Notes: generated by a model from the letters alone, not told the origin. Positions 16,444 to 25,522 are shown, counted from the first letter of the stretch. The stretch: DNA of 64,000 bases from Eikenella exigua (GCF_008805035.1 NZ_CP038018.1:434001-498000); one strand, 5' to 3'. Made by a program: numbers and translations.

Positions 16444-18303
16444 ATGGCACTCCTACAAATCGCCGAGCCCGGCCTCTCTGCCGCCCCGCACCAACACCGC
16501 CTAGCTGTCGGTATTGACTTGGGCACTACCAACAGCTTGGTTGCTACCGTGAAAAGTGGCCACGCTGCCTGCTTGCCCGATGAAGAAGGCCGTTTCCTAC
16601 TGCCTTCGGTGGTGCGCTATGGTGCTGATGGGCAAATCATCACCGGCCGGGCTGCCCTGCAAAGCCAAACTGCCGACCCGGCCAACACCGTCAGCTCCGC
16701 CAAACGCCTGATCGGCCGCAAATTGGAAGATATTGATACCAGCCATTTGCCCTATCGTTTCGGCCAATCCAACCAACTTATCGACCTGCACACCCGCCAA
16801 GGCTCGAAAACGCCGATCGATGTATCTGCCGACATCCTGCGTTCGCTCAAAGCCCGCGCCGAACAGAGCCTTGGGGGAGAATTAGTGGGTGCGGTTATCA
16901 CCGTGCCGGCCTATTTTGACGATGCCCAACGCCAAGCCACCAAAGATGCCGCCCGCCTGGCTGGGCTGAACGTGCTGCGCCTGCTCAACGAGCCCACTGC
17001 AGCCGCCATCGCCTACGGGCTGGATAATGCTGCCGAAGGCACATTTGTGGTGTACGACCTCGGCGGCGGTACCTTCGACGTATCCATTTTGCGGCTCTCC
17101 AAAGGCCTGTTTGAAGTGAAGGCCACCGGTGGCAATTCCGCACTCGGCGGCGACGATTTCGACCACCGCATGCTGTGCCACCTGATTGAAGTAAATCGTC
17201 TTTCCATCACCAATGCCCAAGACAGCCGCTTGCTGCTCAGCCTGGTGCGCCGTGCCAAAGAAGAGCTCAGCAGGCTACCTGAAAGCCGTATTCAAGCCGT
17301 GCTAAGTGATGGTACGTCGATCGACACCGTCTTTACCCGCACCCAATTCCATGCCCTCACCCAGCATCTCGTGGCGCAAACCCTTGTGCCGGTGAAGCAG
17401 GCGTTGAAAGACGCCGGCATCAGCAAAGGTGATATCGGCGGCGTGATTATGGTGGGTGGTGCCACCCGTATGCTGCATGTGCAACAGGCCGTGGGCAACT
17501 TCTTCGGCCAAACTCCGCTTACCAACCTCGATCCCGACCAAGTAGTCGCACTCGGTGCCGCTATGCAGGCCGACGTGCTGGCCGGCAACAAGCGCGACAA
17601 CGACTGGCTGTTGCTCGACGTTACCCCACTCTCGCTCGGCCTCGAAACCTACGGTGGGCTGACTGAAAAAATCATCCCGCGCAACAGCACCCTACCCACC
17701 GCCCGCGCCCAAGAATTCACCACCTTCAAAGACGGCCAAACCGCCATGACCATCCATGTGGTGCAAGGCGAGCGCGAACTGGTGGCCGACTGCCGCAGCC
17801 TCGCCAAATTCACCCTGCGCGGCATCCCGCCGATGGTGGCCGGTGCCGCCCGTATCCGCGTCACCTTCCAGATTGATGCCGACGGCCTGCTTTCCGTGTC
17901 TGCCCGCGAACAAACCACCGGCGTGCAGGCGCAAATCGAAGTGAAGCCTTCTTACGGCCTCGACGACGAAACTATCACCCGTATGCTAGCCGACAGCATC
18001 AGCCACGCTGGCGGCGATGCTGCCGCCCGTGCCCGCGCCGAAGCCGTGGTGGAAGCCGAAAGCCTGATTGGCGCAGTGGAAGCCGCGTTGGAGCTAGACG
18101 GCGACCTGCTCGATGAAAGCAGCCTGGCTGTCATTCGCACCCAAATCGCCACCCTGCAAAGCCTGCTTTCCGAGGCCGAAGCCAATCCCATCCGCAACGC
18201 CACCGCCGCTCTTGCCGCCGGCACTGACGACTTCGCCGCCAAACGCATGGACCGCAACATCCAACGCGCCCTCACTGGTCATCGGGTGGAAGATATGGCG
18301 TGA
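16444..18303 (+). CDS. hscA: Fe-S assembly chaperone HscA (Hsp70 family)
   Basis: A 619-residue Hsp70 close to HscA length. The ATPase domain has VGIDLGTTNSLVA, NEPTAAAIAYGL and DLGGGTFDVSIL; the substrate domain starts after LLLDVTPLSLGLET. HscA releases iron-sulfur clusters from IscU with its J-partner HscB. Here it stands alone: no hscB, iscU or fdx is adjacent. An in-frame DUS at 17272-17283 encodes RLPE. An exact simDUS-type variant (AGGCTGCCTGAA) lies 20 bp after the stop. Confidence 0.9.
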   Translation: MALLQIAEPGLSAAPHQHRLAVGIDLGTTNSLVATVKSGHAACLPDEEGRFLLPSVVRYGADGQIITGRAALQSQTADPANTVSSAKRLIGRKLEDIDTSHLPYRFGQSNQLIDLHTRQGSKTPIDVSADILRSLKARAEQSLGGELVGAVITVPAYFDDAQRQATKDAARLAGLNVLRLLNEPTAAAIAYGLDNAAEGTFVVYDLGGGTFDVSILRLSKGLFEVKATGGNSALGGDDFDHRMLCHLIEVNRLSITNAQDSRLLLSLVRRAKEELSRLPESRIQAVLSDGTSIDTVFTRTQFHALTQHLVAQTLVPVKQALKDAGISKGDIGGVIMVGGATRMLHVQQAVGNFFGQTPLTNLDPDQVVALGAAMQADVLAGNKRDNDWLLLDVTPLSLGLETYGGLTEKIIPRNSTLPTARAQEFTTFKDGQTAMTIHVVQGERELVADCRSLAKFTLRGIPPMVAGAARIRVTFQIDADGLLSVSAREQTTGVQAQIEVKPSYGLDDETITRMLADSISHAGGDAAARARAEAVVEAESLIGAVEAALELDGDLLDESSLAVIRTQIATLQSLLSEAEANPIRNATAALAAGTDDFAAKRMDRNIQRALTGHRVEDMA

Positions 18304-18353
18304 ATAAGGCAGAGTTTGATAGAGGCTGCCTGAAACCTATCCCATCCCGCCGC

Positions 18354-18382
18354 TTGCCGCAGCAGACGGGATTTGTTATCAT
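18354..18382 (+). promoter_or_regulatory. Predicted metK promoter
   Basis: TTGCCG (18354-18359) and TATCAT (18377-18382) with a 17-bp spacer give a plausible sigma-70 promoter. It would start transcription near 18389, about 195 bases before the metK ATG. Confidence 0.5.
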
Positions 18383-18384
18383 CT

Positions 18385-18521
18385 GCGGCGCATTAAGAGT
18401 TGGGAATCCATGCCAACCTGCCTGCCGCAAACGGCGCGTAAGGTGGACGGCCGAGAGGCCGATGTGGCTCGTCTGAATCAGGCCGGGCAATATCTCTTCC
18501 TGCCCGGTGCGGGATTTTTTT
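18385..18521 (+). promoter_or_regulatory. Structured 5' leader of metK with terminator (candidate riboswitch or attenuator)
   Basis: The leader can fold into a GTTGG/CCAAC hairpin within a GCGGC/GCCGC stem. It then has CGGCC-GAGA-GGCCG. Finally CCGGGCA (18483-18489) pairs with TGCCCGG (18501-18507), followed by GTGCGGGA and seven T. The terminator ends 62 bp before metK, so it can interrupt leader transcripts. A SAM-responsive switch would fit the gene, but I cannot match the sequence to a known class. Confidence 0.5.
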
Positions 18522-18583
18522 ATTGCCCGTTGAGCCCTCCTTGCTAGGCCGCAAGGTTTATCTATATATCCGAAAGACATATT

Positions 18584-19753
18584 ATGAGCGAATACCTCTT
18601 CACCTCCGAATCTGTTTCCGAAGGCCATCCCGACAAAGTGGCTGACCAAGTATCCGATGCCATTCTCGATGCCGTCCTCGCCCAAGACCCCAAAGCCCGA
18701 GTGGCTGCCGAAACGCTGGTGAACACCGGCCTGTGCGTGCTGGCCGGGGAAATCACCACCACCGCACACGTTGACTACATCAAAGTGGTACGCGAAACCA
18801 TTGCCAAAATCGGCTACAACTCTTCCGAGCTCGGCTTTGATGCCAACGGTTGTGCGGTGGGCGTGTATTACGACCAACAATCGCCCGACATCGCCCAAGG
18901 CGTGAACGAAGGCGAAGGTATCGACCTGAACCAAGGCGCGGGCGACCAAGGCTTGATGTTTGGCTATGCCTGCGACGAAACCCCCACCCTGATGCCCTTT
19001 GCCATCTACTACAGCCACCGCCTGATGCAGCGCCAAAGTGAAGTGCGCAAAAGCGGCCAGCTGCCTTGGCTGCGTCCCGATGCCAAAGCGCAAATCACTG
19101 CCGTGTACGACAGCGAAACCGGCAAAGTAAAACGCATAGACACCGTGGTGCTCTCCACCCAGCACGATCCTTCTATCAGCCATGAAGAACTGAACCAAGC
19201 CGTTATCGAGCACATTATCAAGCCCGTGTTGCCTCCTGAAATGCTTACCACTGAAACCAAATACCTCATCAATCCCACTGGCCGCTTCGTGATCGGCGGT
19301 CCGCAGGGCGACTGCGGGCTCACTGGCCGCAAAATCATTGTTGATACCTACGGTGGTGCAGCCCCGCATGGCGGCGGCGCATTCTCCGGCAAAGACCCGA
19401 GCAAAGTAGACCGCTCCGCTGCCTATGCCTGCCGCTATGTGGCGAAAAACATCGTGGCCGCCGGCCTGGCTACCCAATGCCAAATCCAGGTGTCTTACGC
19501 TATCGGCATTGCCGAGCCCACTTCCATCGCCATCGACACTTTCGGCACGGGCAAAATCAGTGAAGACAAACTCATCGCCATCGTGCGCGAACACTTCGAC
19601 CTGCGCCCGAAAGGCATTGTGCAGATGCTCGACCTCCTGCGCCCGATTTACAGCAAATCCGCCGCCTACGGCCACTTCGGCCGTGAAGAGCCCGAGTTTA
19701 CTTGGGAGCGCATCGATAAGGCTGCAGCTTTGAAGGCGGCAGCAGGTTTGTAA
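18584..19753 (+). CDS. metK: S-adenosylmethionine synthetase
   Basis: A 389-residue enzyme making SAM from methionine and ATP. Motifs include FTSESVSEGHPDKVADQ at the start, GAGDQGLMFGYA and GGGAFSGKDPSKVDRSAAY. It is preceded by a structured leader with an intrinsic terminator and followed by a palindromic DUS terminator. Methionine supply may depend on uptake or MetH, because the metE in this window is broken. Confidence 0.97.
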   Translation: MSEYLFTSESVSEGHPDKVADQVSDAILDAVLAQDPKARVAAETLVNTGLCVLAGEITTTAHVDYIKVVRETIAKIGYNSSELGFDANGCAVGVYYDQQSPDIAQGVNEGEGIDLNQGAGDQGLMFGYACDETPTLMPFAIYYSHRLMQRQSEVRKSGQLPWLRPDAKAQITAVYDSETGKVKRIDTVVLSTQHDPSISHEELNQAVIEHIIKPVLPPEMLTTETKYLINPTGRFVIGGPQGDCGLTGRKIIVDTYGGAAPHGGGAFSGKDPSKVDRSAAYACRYVAKNIVAAGLATQCQIQVSYAIGIAEPTSIAIDTFGTGKISEDKLIAIVREHFDLRPKGIVQMLDLLRPIYSKSAAYGHFGREEPEFTWERIDKAAALKAAAGL

Positions 19754-19775
19754 TCCTATTTACCAAACAGATTAG

Positions 19776-19807
19776 AGGCTACCTGAAATTTCAGGTAGCC
19801 TCTTTTT
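19776..19807 (+). terminator. Palindromic DUS terminator after metK
   Basis: DUS at 19776-19787 and complement at 19790-19801 are almost fused into one palindrome, extended by AGAG/CTCT and followed by five T. A second, oppositely arranged pair lies at 19830-19841 and 19846-19857, giving four exact DUS in 82 bp. Confidence 0.9.
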
Positions 19808-19907
19808 ATGCAATCAAGCAGTTTTATATTTCAGGTAGCCTCAAAAGGCTACCTGAAAGTGTGGGCTTAAAACGAAGTGCGGCGTGGTTTCTGTGAAACT
19901 ACAATCT

Positions 19908-21815
19908 TTAAGCTACTGCCAATTCTTGCTGCAAGCGGGCAATAAACTCTTCTATCTGCATGCTGCCCAAATCCTCGCCTTTGCGGCGCACGGCCACTTG
20001 GCCGTTTTCCATTTCCTTATCGCCCACCACCACTTGGTAGGGATAGCGCATTTGGCTGTTGTCGCGGATTTTGTAGCCGATTTTTTCGTTGCGCAGGTCG
20101 GCTTCGGCGCGCAGGCCGGCGGCTTTGAGTTTGTTGACCACTTCCAGGCAGTAGTCGGCCTGTTTTTCGGTGATGTTCATCACCACCATCTGCACGGGCG
20201 CGAGCCAGAGCGGGAAGGAGCCGGCGTGTTCTTCAATCAGGATGCCGATAAAGCGCTCCAGCGAGCCCAAAATGGCGCGGTGCAGCATCACGGGGCGGGC
20301 GCGGCCGTTGTCTTCGGTAACGTATTCGGCGTTCAGGCGCTCGGGCAGCACGAAGTCGAGCTGGATGGTGCCGCACTGCCAAGAACGGCCGAGCGCGTCT
20401 TTGATGTGGTATTCCACTTTCGGGCCGTAGAACGCGCCTTCGCCGGGCAGCTCTTCCCATTGCACGCCGCAGGCGGTGAGCGCGTCGCGCAGGCCTTGTT
20501 CGGCTTTGTCCCAAGTTTCGTCGCTGCCGGCACGCTGTTCGGGGCGCAGCGAGAGTTTGATGCTGACGTGCTCGAAGCCGAATTGTTTGTAAATTTTCAT
20601 CACCAACTGGTTGAAGGCGCGGGTTTCTTCGGCGATTTGGTCTTCGGTACAGAAGATGTGGGCATCGTCTTGCACGAAGCCGCGCACGCGCATCAGGCCG
20701 TGCAGCGCGCCGGAAGGCTCGTTGCGGTGGCAGGAGCCGAATTCGGCCAAGCGCATGGGCAGGTCGCGGTAGGAACGCAGGCCGTGGTTGAAGATTTGAA
20801 CGTGGCCGGGGCAGTTCATCGGTTTCACGGCGTAGTCGCGCTTCTCGGAGGAGGTGGTGAACATATTGTCTTTGTAGTTCGCCCAGTGGCCGGATTTTTC
20901 CCAGAAGGTTTTGTCGAGAATCTGCGGGGTTTTAACTTCGCGGTAGCCGGCGGCATCGAGCTCGCGGCGCATGTGCTGCTCGATGGTTTGCCACAGCGTC
21001 CAGCCGCGCGGATGCCAAAATACCATGCCGGGGGCTTCGTCTTGCAGATGGAACAGGTCGAGCTGTTTGCCGAGGCGGCGGTGGTCGCGTTTTTCGGCTT
21101 CTTCAATACGGGTGATGTAGGCTTTGAGTTCGTCTTTGCTAGCCCAGGCGGTACCGTAGATGCGCTGCAGCATTTCGTTGTTGCTGTCGCCGCGCCAGTA
21201 GGCGCCGGCCAGCTTGGTGAGCTTGAAGTGTTTTAAAAACCGGGTGTTGGGCACGTGCGGGCCGCGGCACATATCCACGTATTCTTGGTGGTGGTACATG
21301 CCCATGGCTTCTACTTCGGGCATGTCTTCAATCAGGCGCAGTTTGTATTCTTCGCCGCGCTCTTGGAAGATTTTGATGGTTTCGGCGCGCGGGGTCATGA
21401 TTTTGACCACATCGTAATCTTGATTGATCAGCTCTTTCATCCGTGCTTCGATGGCGGCCATGTCTTCGGGGGTGAAGGGTTTTTCCGTGGCGATGTCGTA
21501 GTAGAAGCCTTCTTCAATCACCGGGCCGATTACCATTTTGGCATTGGGATAGAGCTGTTTCACGGCATGGCCGACCAAGTGCGCGCAGGAATGGCGGATG
21601 ATTTCCACACCTTCCGGGTCTTTCGGCGTGATGATTTGCACGGCGGCATCTTCGCTAATCGGGTCGCACGCATCGCGCAACACGCCGTTCACTTTGCCGG
21701 CCACGGTGGCTTTGGCCAGCCCGGAGCCGATAGAAGCGGCGATTTGGGCAACGGTTACGGGGGCTTCGTATTGGCGCACTGAGCCGTCGGGCAGGGTGAT
21801 GTTGATTCGGGACAT
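19908..21815 (-). CDS. thrS: Threonyl-tRNA synthetase
   Basis: A 635-residue enzyme of normal architecture. The TGS domain (MSRINITLPDG...) is followed by the editing domain with HSCAHLVGHA, the class II catalytic core with the zinc-binding MNCPGHVQIF, and a C-terminal anticodon-binding domain. It attaches Thr to tRNA-Thr and edits Ser. The infC-rpmI-rplT genes that often follow thrS are absent downstream, which is metK on the other strand. The gene body contains no DUS. Confidence 0.97.
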   Translation of the reverse strand: MSRINITLPDGSVRQYEAPVTVAQIAASIGSGLAKATVAGKVNGVLRDACDPISEDAAVQIITPKDPEGVEIIRHSCAHLVGHAVKQLYPNAKMVIGPVIEEGFYYDIATEKPFTPEDMAAIEARMKELINQDYDVVKIMTPRAETIKIFQERGEEYKLRLIEDMPEVEAMGMYHHQEYVDMCRGPHVPNTRFLKHFKLTKLAGAYWRGDSNNEMLQRIYGTAWASKDELKAYITRIEEAEKRDHRRLGKQLDLFHLQDEAPGMVFWHPRGWTLWQTIEQHMRRELDAAGYREVKTPQILDKTFWEKSGHWANYKDNMFTTSSEKRDYAVKPMNCPGHVQIFNHGLRSYRDLPMRLAEFGSCHRNEPSGALHGLMRVRGFVQDDAHIFCTEDQIAEETRAFNQLVMKIYKQFGFEHVSIKLSLRPEQRAGSDETWDKAEQGLRDALTACGVQWEELPGEGAFYGPKVEYHIKDALGRSWQCGTIQLDFVLPERLNAEYVTEDNGRARPVMLHRAILGSLERFIGILIEEHAGSFPLWLAPVQMVVMNITEKQADYCLEVVNKLKAAGLRAEADLRNEKIGYKIRDNSQMRYPYQVVVGDKEMENGQVAVRRKGEDLGSMQIEEFIARLQQELAVA

Positions 21816-21886
21816 GATGGTTTGTCTTTCTGTGAAATGGATAAACAGATGAATGGTTTGGGTTTCAGGTAGCCTTTATCGTTGCA

Positions 21887-21994
21887 TTAGGCGAAACCAA
21901 AAAAGTAAAACAGCAGGAACAGGCCGGCAAATGCTATGGCGGCCAACGCGGCCAGTGTGAGCAATAGCGCAAGTGTGGGAGGTAAACGGCGCAT
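21887..21994 (-). CDS. Predicted 35-residue single-pass membrane protein
   Basis: The frame starts MRRLPPTLALLLTLAAL, continues with an Ala/Leu/Phe-rich stretch and ends LFLLFYFFGFA. This is two positive residues and a Pro turn followed by one hydrophobic span. TAAGGAA lies about 9 bp upstream of the ATG. The gene is on the same strand as thrS and 72 bp upstream of its start, with a DUS between. It is below usual annotation size limits. Function unknown; reality supported by composition, ribosome site and position only. Confidence 0.5.
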   Translation of the reverse strand: MRRLPPTLALLLTLAALAAIAFAGLFLLFYFFGFA

Positions 21995-22027
21995 ATGGCG
22001 GGTTCCTTACAGCGGTTTGGCCAGAGT

Positions 22028-22066
22028 TTCAGGTAGCCTTAACAGCAATCTAAAAGGCTACCTGAA
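22028..22066. repeat. DUS pair between tRNA-Val and the small membrane ORF
   Basis: Exact DUS at 22028-22039 (minus) and 22055-22066 (plus), 15 bp apart. The flank at about 22085-22110 carries the GGGTTTCTGCAAAGCTAAAA motif. Confidence 0.8.
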
Positions 22067-22218
22067 ACAATGTTTCTGAAGGAAGCTGGGTTTCTGCAAA
22101 GCTAAAACAGCGCTTCCAAAGAAGACGGAATGGCTACAAAGTTAAAAATCATAGTGGGCGGCCAAACAAAAAAGAACAACTGAAGTTCCCCAGAAACCCC
22201 TGCTGTTCCCACGAATTC

Positions 22219-22295
22219 TGGTAGGCACGATTGGATTCGAACCAACGACCCCCACCATGTCAAGGTGATGCTCTAACCAACTGAGCTACGTGCCT
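22219..22295 (-). tRNA. tRNA-Val (anticodon GAC)
   Basis: A full cloverleaf reads on the minus strand. The acceptor stem AGGCACG/CGTGCCT is fully paired. The D arm is GCTC/GAGC and the anticodon stem TCACC/GGTGG has loop TTGACAT. The T arm contains TTCGAAT. Discriminator A and an encoded CCA end the gene at 22219. Confidence 0.95.
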
Positions 22296-22368
22296 GTTTA
22301 AAAGGCAGCATTATACTGTTTTCCCACACCCCGCGCAAAGAAAGCGCAGAGTCGGCAGCGGTTTGCGA

Positions 22369-22476
22369 TATCGCTGAAGTAATCATTTCCCCCTACCAGG
22401 CAGCGAGTCGCAGACAGTATGGGTAATACGACAAAGCGAGCTAATGCAGTAGGAAGAAATAAGTGCTTTAGCTATA
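22369..22476. mobile_element. Correia-like miniature element, full-length divergent copy
   Basis: 108 bp with inverted ends: TATCGCTGAAGTAATCATTT plus CCCCCTAC at the left, GTAGGAAG plus a stretch ending TTTAGCTATA at the right. In reverse its core GCATTAGCTCGCTTTGTCG...TACTGTCTGCGACTCGC aligns with GCGTTGGCTCGCCTTGCCG...TACTGTCTGCGGCTCGC of the Correia element at 5878-5982. Its right end forms TATAAT, a perfect -10, 33 bp before tgt. Confidence 0.7.
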
Positions 22477-22508
22477 ATCGCCGGATTATTGATAACGTGT
22501 TATTCCCC

Positions 22509-23624
22509 ATGCTCAAATTCACCTTACACAAAAAAGATGGCCACGCCCGCCGCGCCACCATCGAACTCAACCATGGCAGCATCGAAACTCCCGTATTTAT
22601 GCCCGTTGGCACCTACGGCTCGGTCAAAGCCATGACCCCGCAAAACCTGCACGACATCGGCTCCCAAATCATCCTCGGCAACACCTACCATTTATGGCTG
22701 CGCCCCGGCCTTGAAGTGATCGAACAATTCGGCGGCTTGCACGACTTTATCGGCTGGAACAAACCGATTTTGACCGACTCCGGCGGTTTCCAAGTGTTTT
22801 CGTTATCCGATATGCGCAAACTCACCGAAGAAGGCTGCACCTTCAAAAGCCCGATTAACGGCGATAAGCTTTTCCTCTCGCCTGAAATCTCGATGAAAAT
22901 CCAAACCGTGCTCAACTCCGACATCGCCATGCAGCTCGACGAATGCACGCCTGGCGAAGCCACGCGCGAACAGGCCGAAAAATCGCTGCAAATGAGCCTG
23001 CGCTGGGCGGAACGCAGCAAAAAAGCCTTTGAAGATTTGAACAACTCCAACGCCCTGTTCGGCATCGTGCAAGGCGCGATGTATGAAGACTTGCGCGAGC
23101 AATCCCTGCGCGGGCTGGAACAGCTAAACTTCCCCGGGCTGGCTATCGGCGGCTTATCGGTGGGCGAACCCAAACCCGAAATGTACCGAATGCTGCGTGC
23201 TGTCGGCCTCATGCTACCAGAACACAAACCGCATTACCTGATGGGCGTCGGTACACCAGAAGATCTCGTTTACGGCGTGGCGAATGGTGTGGACATGTTC
23301 GACTGTGTGATGCCCACCCGCAACGCCCGCAACGGCTGGCTGTTTACCCGTTTCGGCGACATCAAAATCAAAAACGCCAAGTACAAACACGACACCCACC
23401 CGCTCAACGAATCATGCACCTGCTACGCTTGTACGCATTTCAGCCGCGCCTACCTGCACCACTTGCACCGTGCCGGCGAGATTTTGGGTGCGCAGTTGAA
23501 CACTATCCATAACCTGCATTTCTACCAAACCATAATGGCCGAAATGCGCGAAGCTATCGAACAGGGCAAATTTGCCGACTGGCAGGAGCAATTCCACGAG
23601 AATCGGGGGAGAGGGGTAGATTGA
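22509..23624 (+). CDS. tgt: Queuine tRNA-ribosyltransferase
   Basis: A 371-residue enzyme that swaps G34 for preQ1 in tRNAs with GUN anticodons. The catalytic regions LTDSGGFQVFSLS and GGLSVGEPK and the zinc site CTCYAC...H near the C-terminus are all present. I chose the ATG at 22509, which gives the usual N-terminus MLKFTLHKKDG. The longer frame from 22419 begins inside the mobile element upstream. The element's right end may provide the promoter. Confidence 0.95.
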   Translation: MLKFTLHKKDGHARRATIELNHGSIETPVFMPVGTYGSVKAMTPQNLHDIGSQIILGNTYHLWLRPGLEVIEQFGGLHDFIGWNKPILTDSGGFQVFSLSDMRKLTEEGCTFKSPINGDKLFLSPEISMKIQTVLNSDIAMQLDECTPGEATREQAEKSLQMSLRWAERSKKAFEDLNNSNALFGIVQGAMYEDLREQSLRGLEQLNFPGLAIGGLSVGEPKPEMYRMLRAVGLMLPEHKPHYLMGVGTPEDLVYGVANGVDMFDCVMPTRNARNGWLFTRFGDIKIKNAKYKHDTHPLNESCTCYACTHFSRAYLHHLHRAGEILGAQLNTIHNLHFYQTIMAEMREAIEQGKFADWQEQFHENRGRGVD

Positions 23625-23905
23625 GTTGTAGAAAAGGTTGCCTGAAAAACAACCTGAGTTAATTTGGAATGATGAACCAAGCATCAAAAATTTATCGGAT
23701 TTTTTAAGTTTTAAATGGCAAGTAATGGTTTGGCAAACTTTTTGATAGAACGATTCTGATCATATATAGTCAGAATTATTAAATATGGAATACAGACTTT
23801 TGAATTTTTGACAATAAATTGTTTGGTATAGTAGGACTACTAAGTTTTATGGCATTAATTTTAGCAGTAGACGCTTTATTGCAAAGATTTCGGGAAATCG
23901 TCATC

Positions 23906-25477
23906 ATGAATAACATGAATAAAAAGTTACTTTCAATTTTGGTTTGTGCTTTGGCCTTATCAGCCTGCAAAAAAGACGAACTCGATGCATCCGGTAATAC
24001 TGACTCAAACCAGCAGATAACTCAACTTGTGGCAAAGCAAAATGAGGGTACGACTAATTTGGACATACCGGGAATAGGAAACTCTCCCCGGAATCAAAAT
24101 ATTAGTGTAGGTACGGGTAATAGTAATGGAAATAGCAATGGCAACCCCAGAATTACTAATGGCAACAATTCTGGAAATAATGTTGCTAATAATGCCAATA
24201 ACAATAACAGGAACGATAATAATGGAAATAACAACGTTAAAACCGTCTTCCTGAAGGAAGCAGCTGGTGATGTGCCTGGCTACGGGCGTGGTTTTTACCG
24301 TTATGGTAAAGACCCTTCTCAAATTACCGATGCTGATTTGGAAAATGCCTATCGTGAGGGCTATCGCCTGATGTATATGCCGGCAGACTTATCTCAATGG
24401 CGGAATCAGGATTTGCCCCAGTCGTATTTAAATGCACTGGATCAGGGCTTATCCAAAATGAAAAATGTTAATGCCATTTTGCGTTTTTCATACGACTACA
24501 CAGCAGCCGGGCAAGATACCAATTTGGCGCAGGTTCGTCGCCACATCGAGCAATTGCGCCCTATTTTGGCTAAAAACCGTGATAACATTTTCGTGTGGCA
24601 GGCGGGGTTCATTGGCGCATGGGGTGAATGGCATTCCTCTGCCAATAATTTGAATACAGACCAAAATAAAGCCGAGGTAATCAAGGCCTTGCTGAATGCA
24701 AACAATAACGGCATTTATGCCAAGCTCCAGTTGCGTTACCCAGGCGATTTGATGAACTTCCGCAATAACAGCAGTCTGCCTCGTGGTGCCGCTTCCCTAG
24801 GTATGCATAACGACTGTTTTATGGCCAGCAAAGATGATGTGGGCACCTATTACCCACGCGGCAGCGGGCGCTCATCCGAAGAGCTGCGCAGCTTTGCTCG
24901 CGACAACAGCATACATCAGGTATTCGGCGGTGAAACCTGTGAACCGCTGGCAGGAGCACGTACGAGCTGTGCCGATATTTTGAGAGAAGGCGCCGAATAC
25001 CATGTGTCGTATCTGAACTACGACTACCACAAAACCTTTATCGGTAATTGGGAATCCGGCTCCTGCATGACAGAAGTCCGTAAGAGAATGGGCTACCGTT
25101 ATGTAGTGGAAGAACTCAGTGCCTATGTTGACCAGCAAAACAGTAATATCGTTCACTGGTCGGCAAAAATCGCCAACCAAGGCTGGGCTAATGCACCTGA
25201 TTGGGGCTATAAACTCTATCTCGTGGTAAATGGCCAAAAAGTCTTGTTGAACAACAGATTCTCAGTGCAGCCCGGTATTGCACAAAGCTTCCGTGGCAGC
25301 TTCTTGAAGAGCCAGCTGAATGGAAAAGCGCCGATTTTGCTGATCGATACAGAAGACGCCAATTATTCCGGCCCGCATCCGCTGCAATTTGCCAATGCCG
25401 ATGATGCCAATGCACAAAAAGCACCGGAAGGCCCATTCCGCACCGGCCTCGCACTGAAATGGTTGTTGTCAATCTAA
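23906..25477 (+). CDS. Lipoprotein with DUF4874/DUF4832-type domains
   Basis: A 523-residue protein. The N-terminus is a lipoprotein signal with lipobox LSAC (Cys21). A long Asn/Gly-rich low-complexity linker follows. The C-terminal part has AGDVPGYGRGFYRYG, an ADLENAYREGYRLMYMP segment and FIGAWGEWHSSANN, typical of the DUF4874 plus DUF4832 pair, thought to act on polysaccharides, although I know of no proven activity. The gene is visibly more AT-rich than its neighbours and carries no DUS, suggesting recent acquisition. The start could also be the second ATG at 23915. Confidence 0.75.
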   Translation: MNNMNKKLLSILVCALALSACKKDELDASGNTDSNQQITQLVAKQNEGTTNLDIPGIGNSPRNQNISVGTGNSNGNSNGNPRITNGNNSGNNVANNANNNNRNDNNGNNNVKTVFLKEAAGDVPGYGRGFYRYGKDPSQITDADLENAYREGYRLMYMPADLSQWRNQDLPQSYLNALDQGLSKMKNVNAILRFSYDYTAAGQDTNLAQVRRHIEQLRPILAKNRDNIFVWQAGFIGAWGEWHSSANNLNTDQNKAEVIKALLNANNNGIYAKLQLRYPGDLMNFRNNSSLPRGAASLGMHNDCFMASKDDVGTYYPRGSGRSSEELRSFARDNSIHQVFGGETCEPLAGARTSCADILREGAEYHVSYLNYDYHKTFIGNWESGSCMTEVRKRMGYRYVVEELSAYVDQQNSNIVHWSAKIANQGWANAPDWGYKLYLVVNGQKVLLNNRFSVQPGIAQSFRGSFLKSQLNGKAPILLIDTEDANYSGPHPLQFANADDANAQKAPEGPFRTGLALKWLLSI

Positions 25478-25498
25478 GTTGGTTTAGCTAACACGGCG

Positions 25499-25522
25499 GG
25501 AAACCTTGGAAACAGGGTTTCC
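25499..25522 (+). terminator. Weak stem-loop after the DUF4832 gene
   Basis: GGAAACC and GGTTTCC pair across a 10-base loop shortly after the stop; the T run behind it is poor. Confidence 0.45.

Noticed and set aside
18385..18521. Cobalamin riboswitch upstream of metK
   Set aside because: A few words (GGGAA, CTGCC, CGCAA) are suggestive, but the order and the conserved stems of a B12 box are not present.
19884..21236. Long plus-strand open frame over thrS
   Set aside because: Antisense shadow of thrS; Phe/His/Gly-rich and without recognisable domains.
22419..22508. 30-codon N-terminal extension of tgt
   Set aside because: It starts inside the Correia-like element and is not part of the conserved enzyme.
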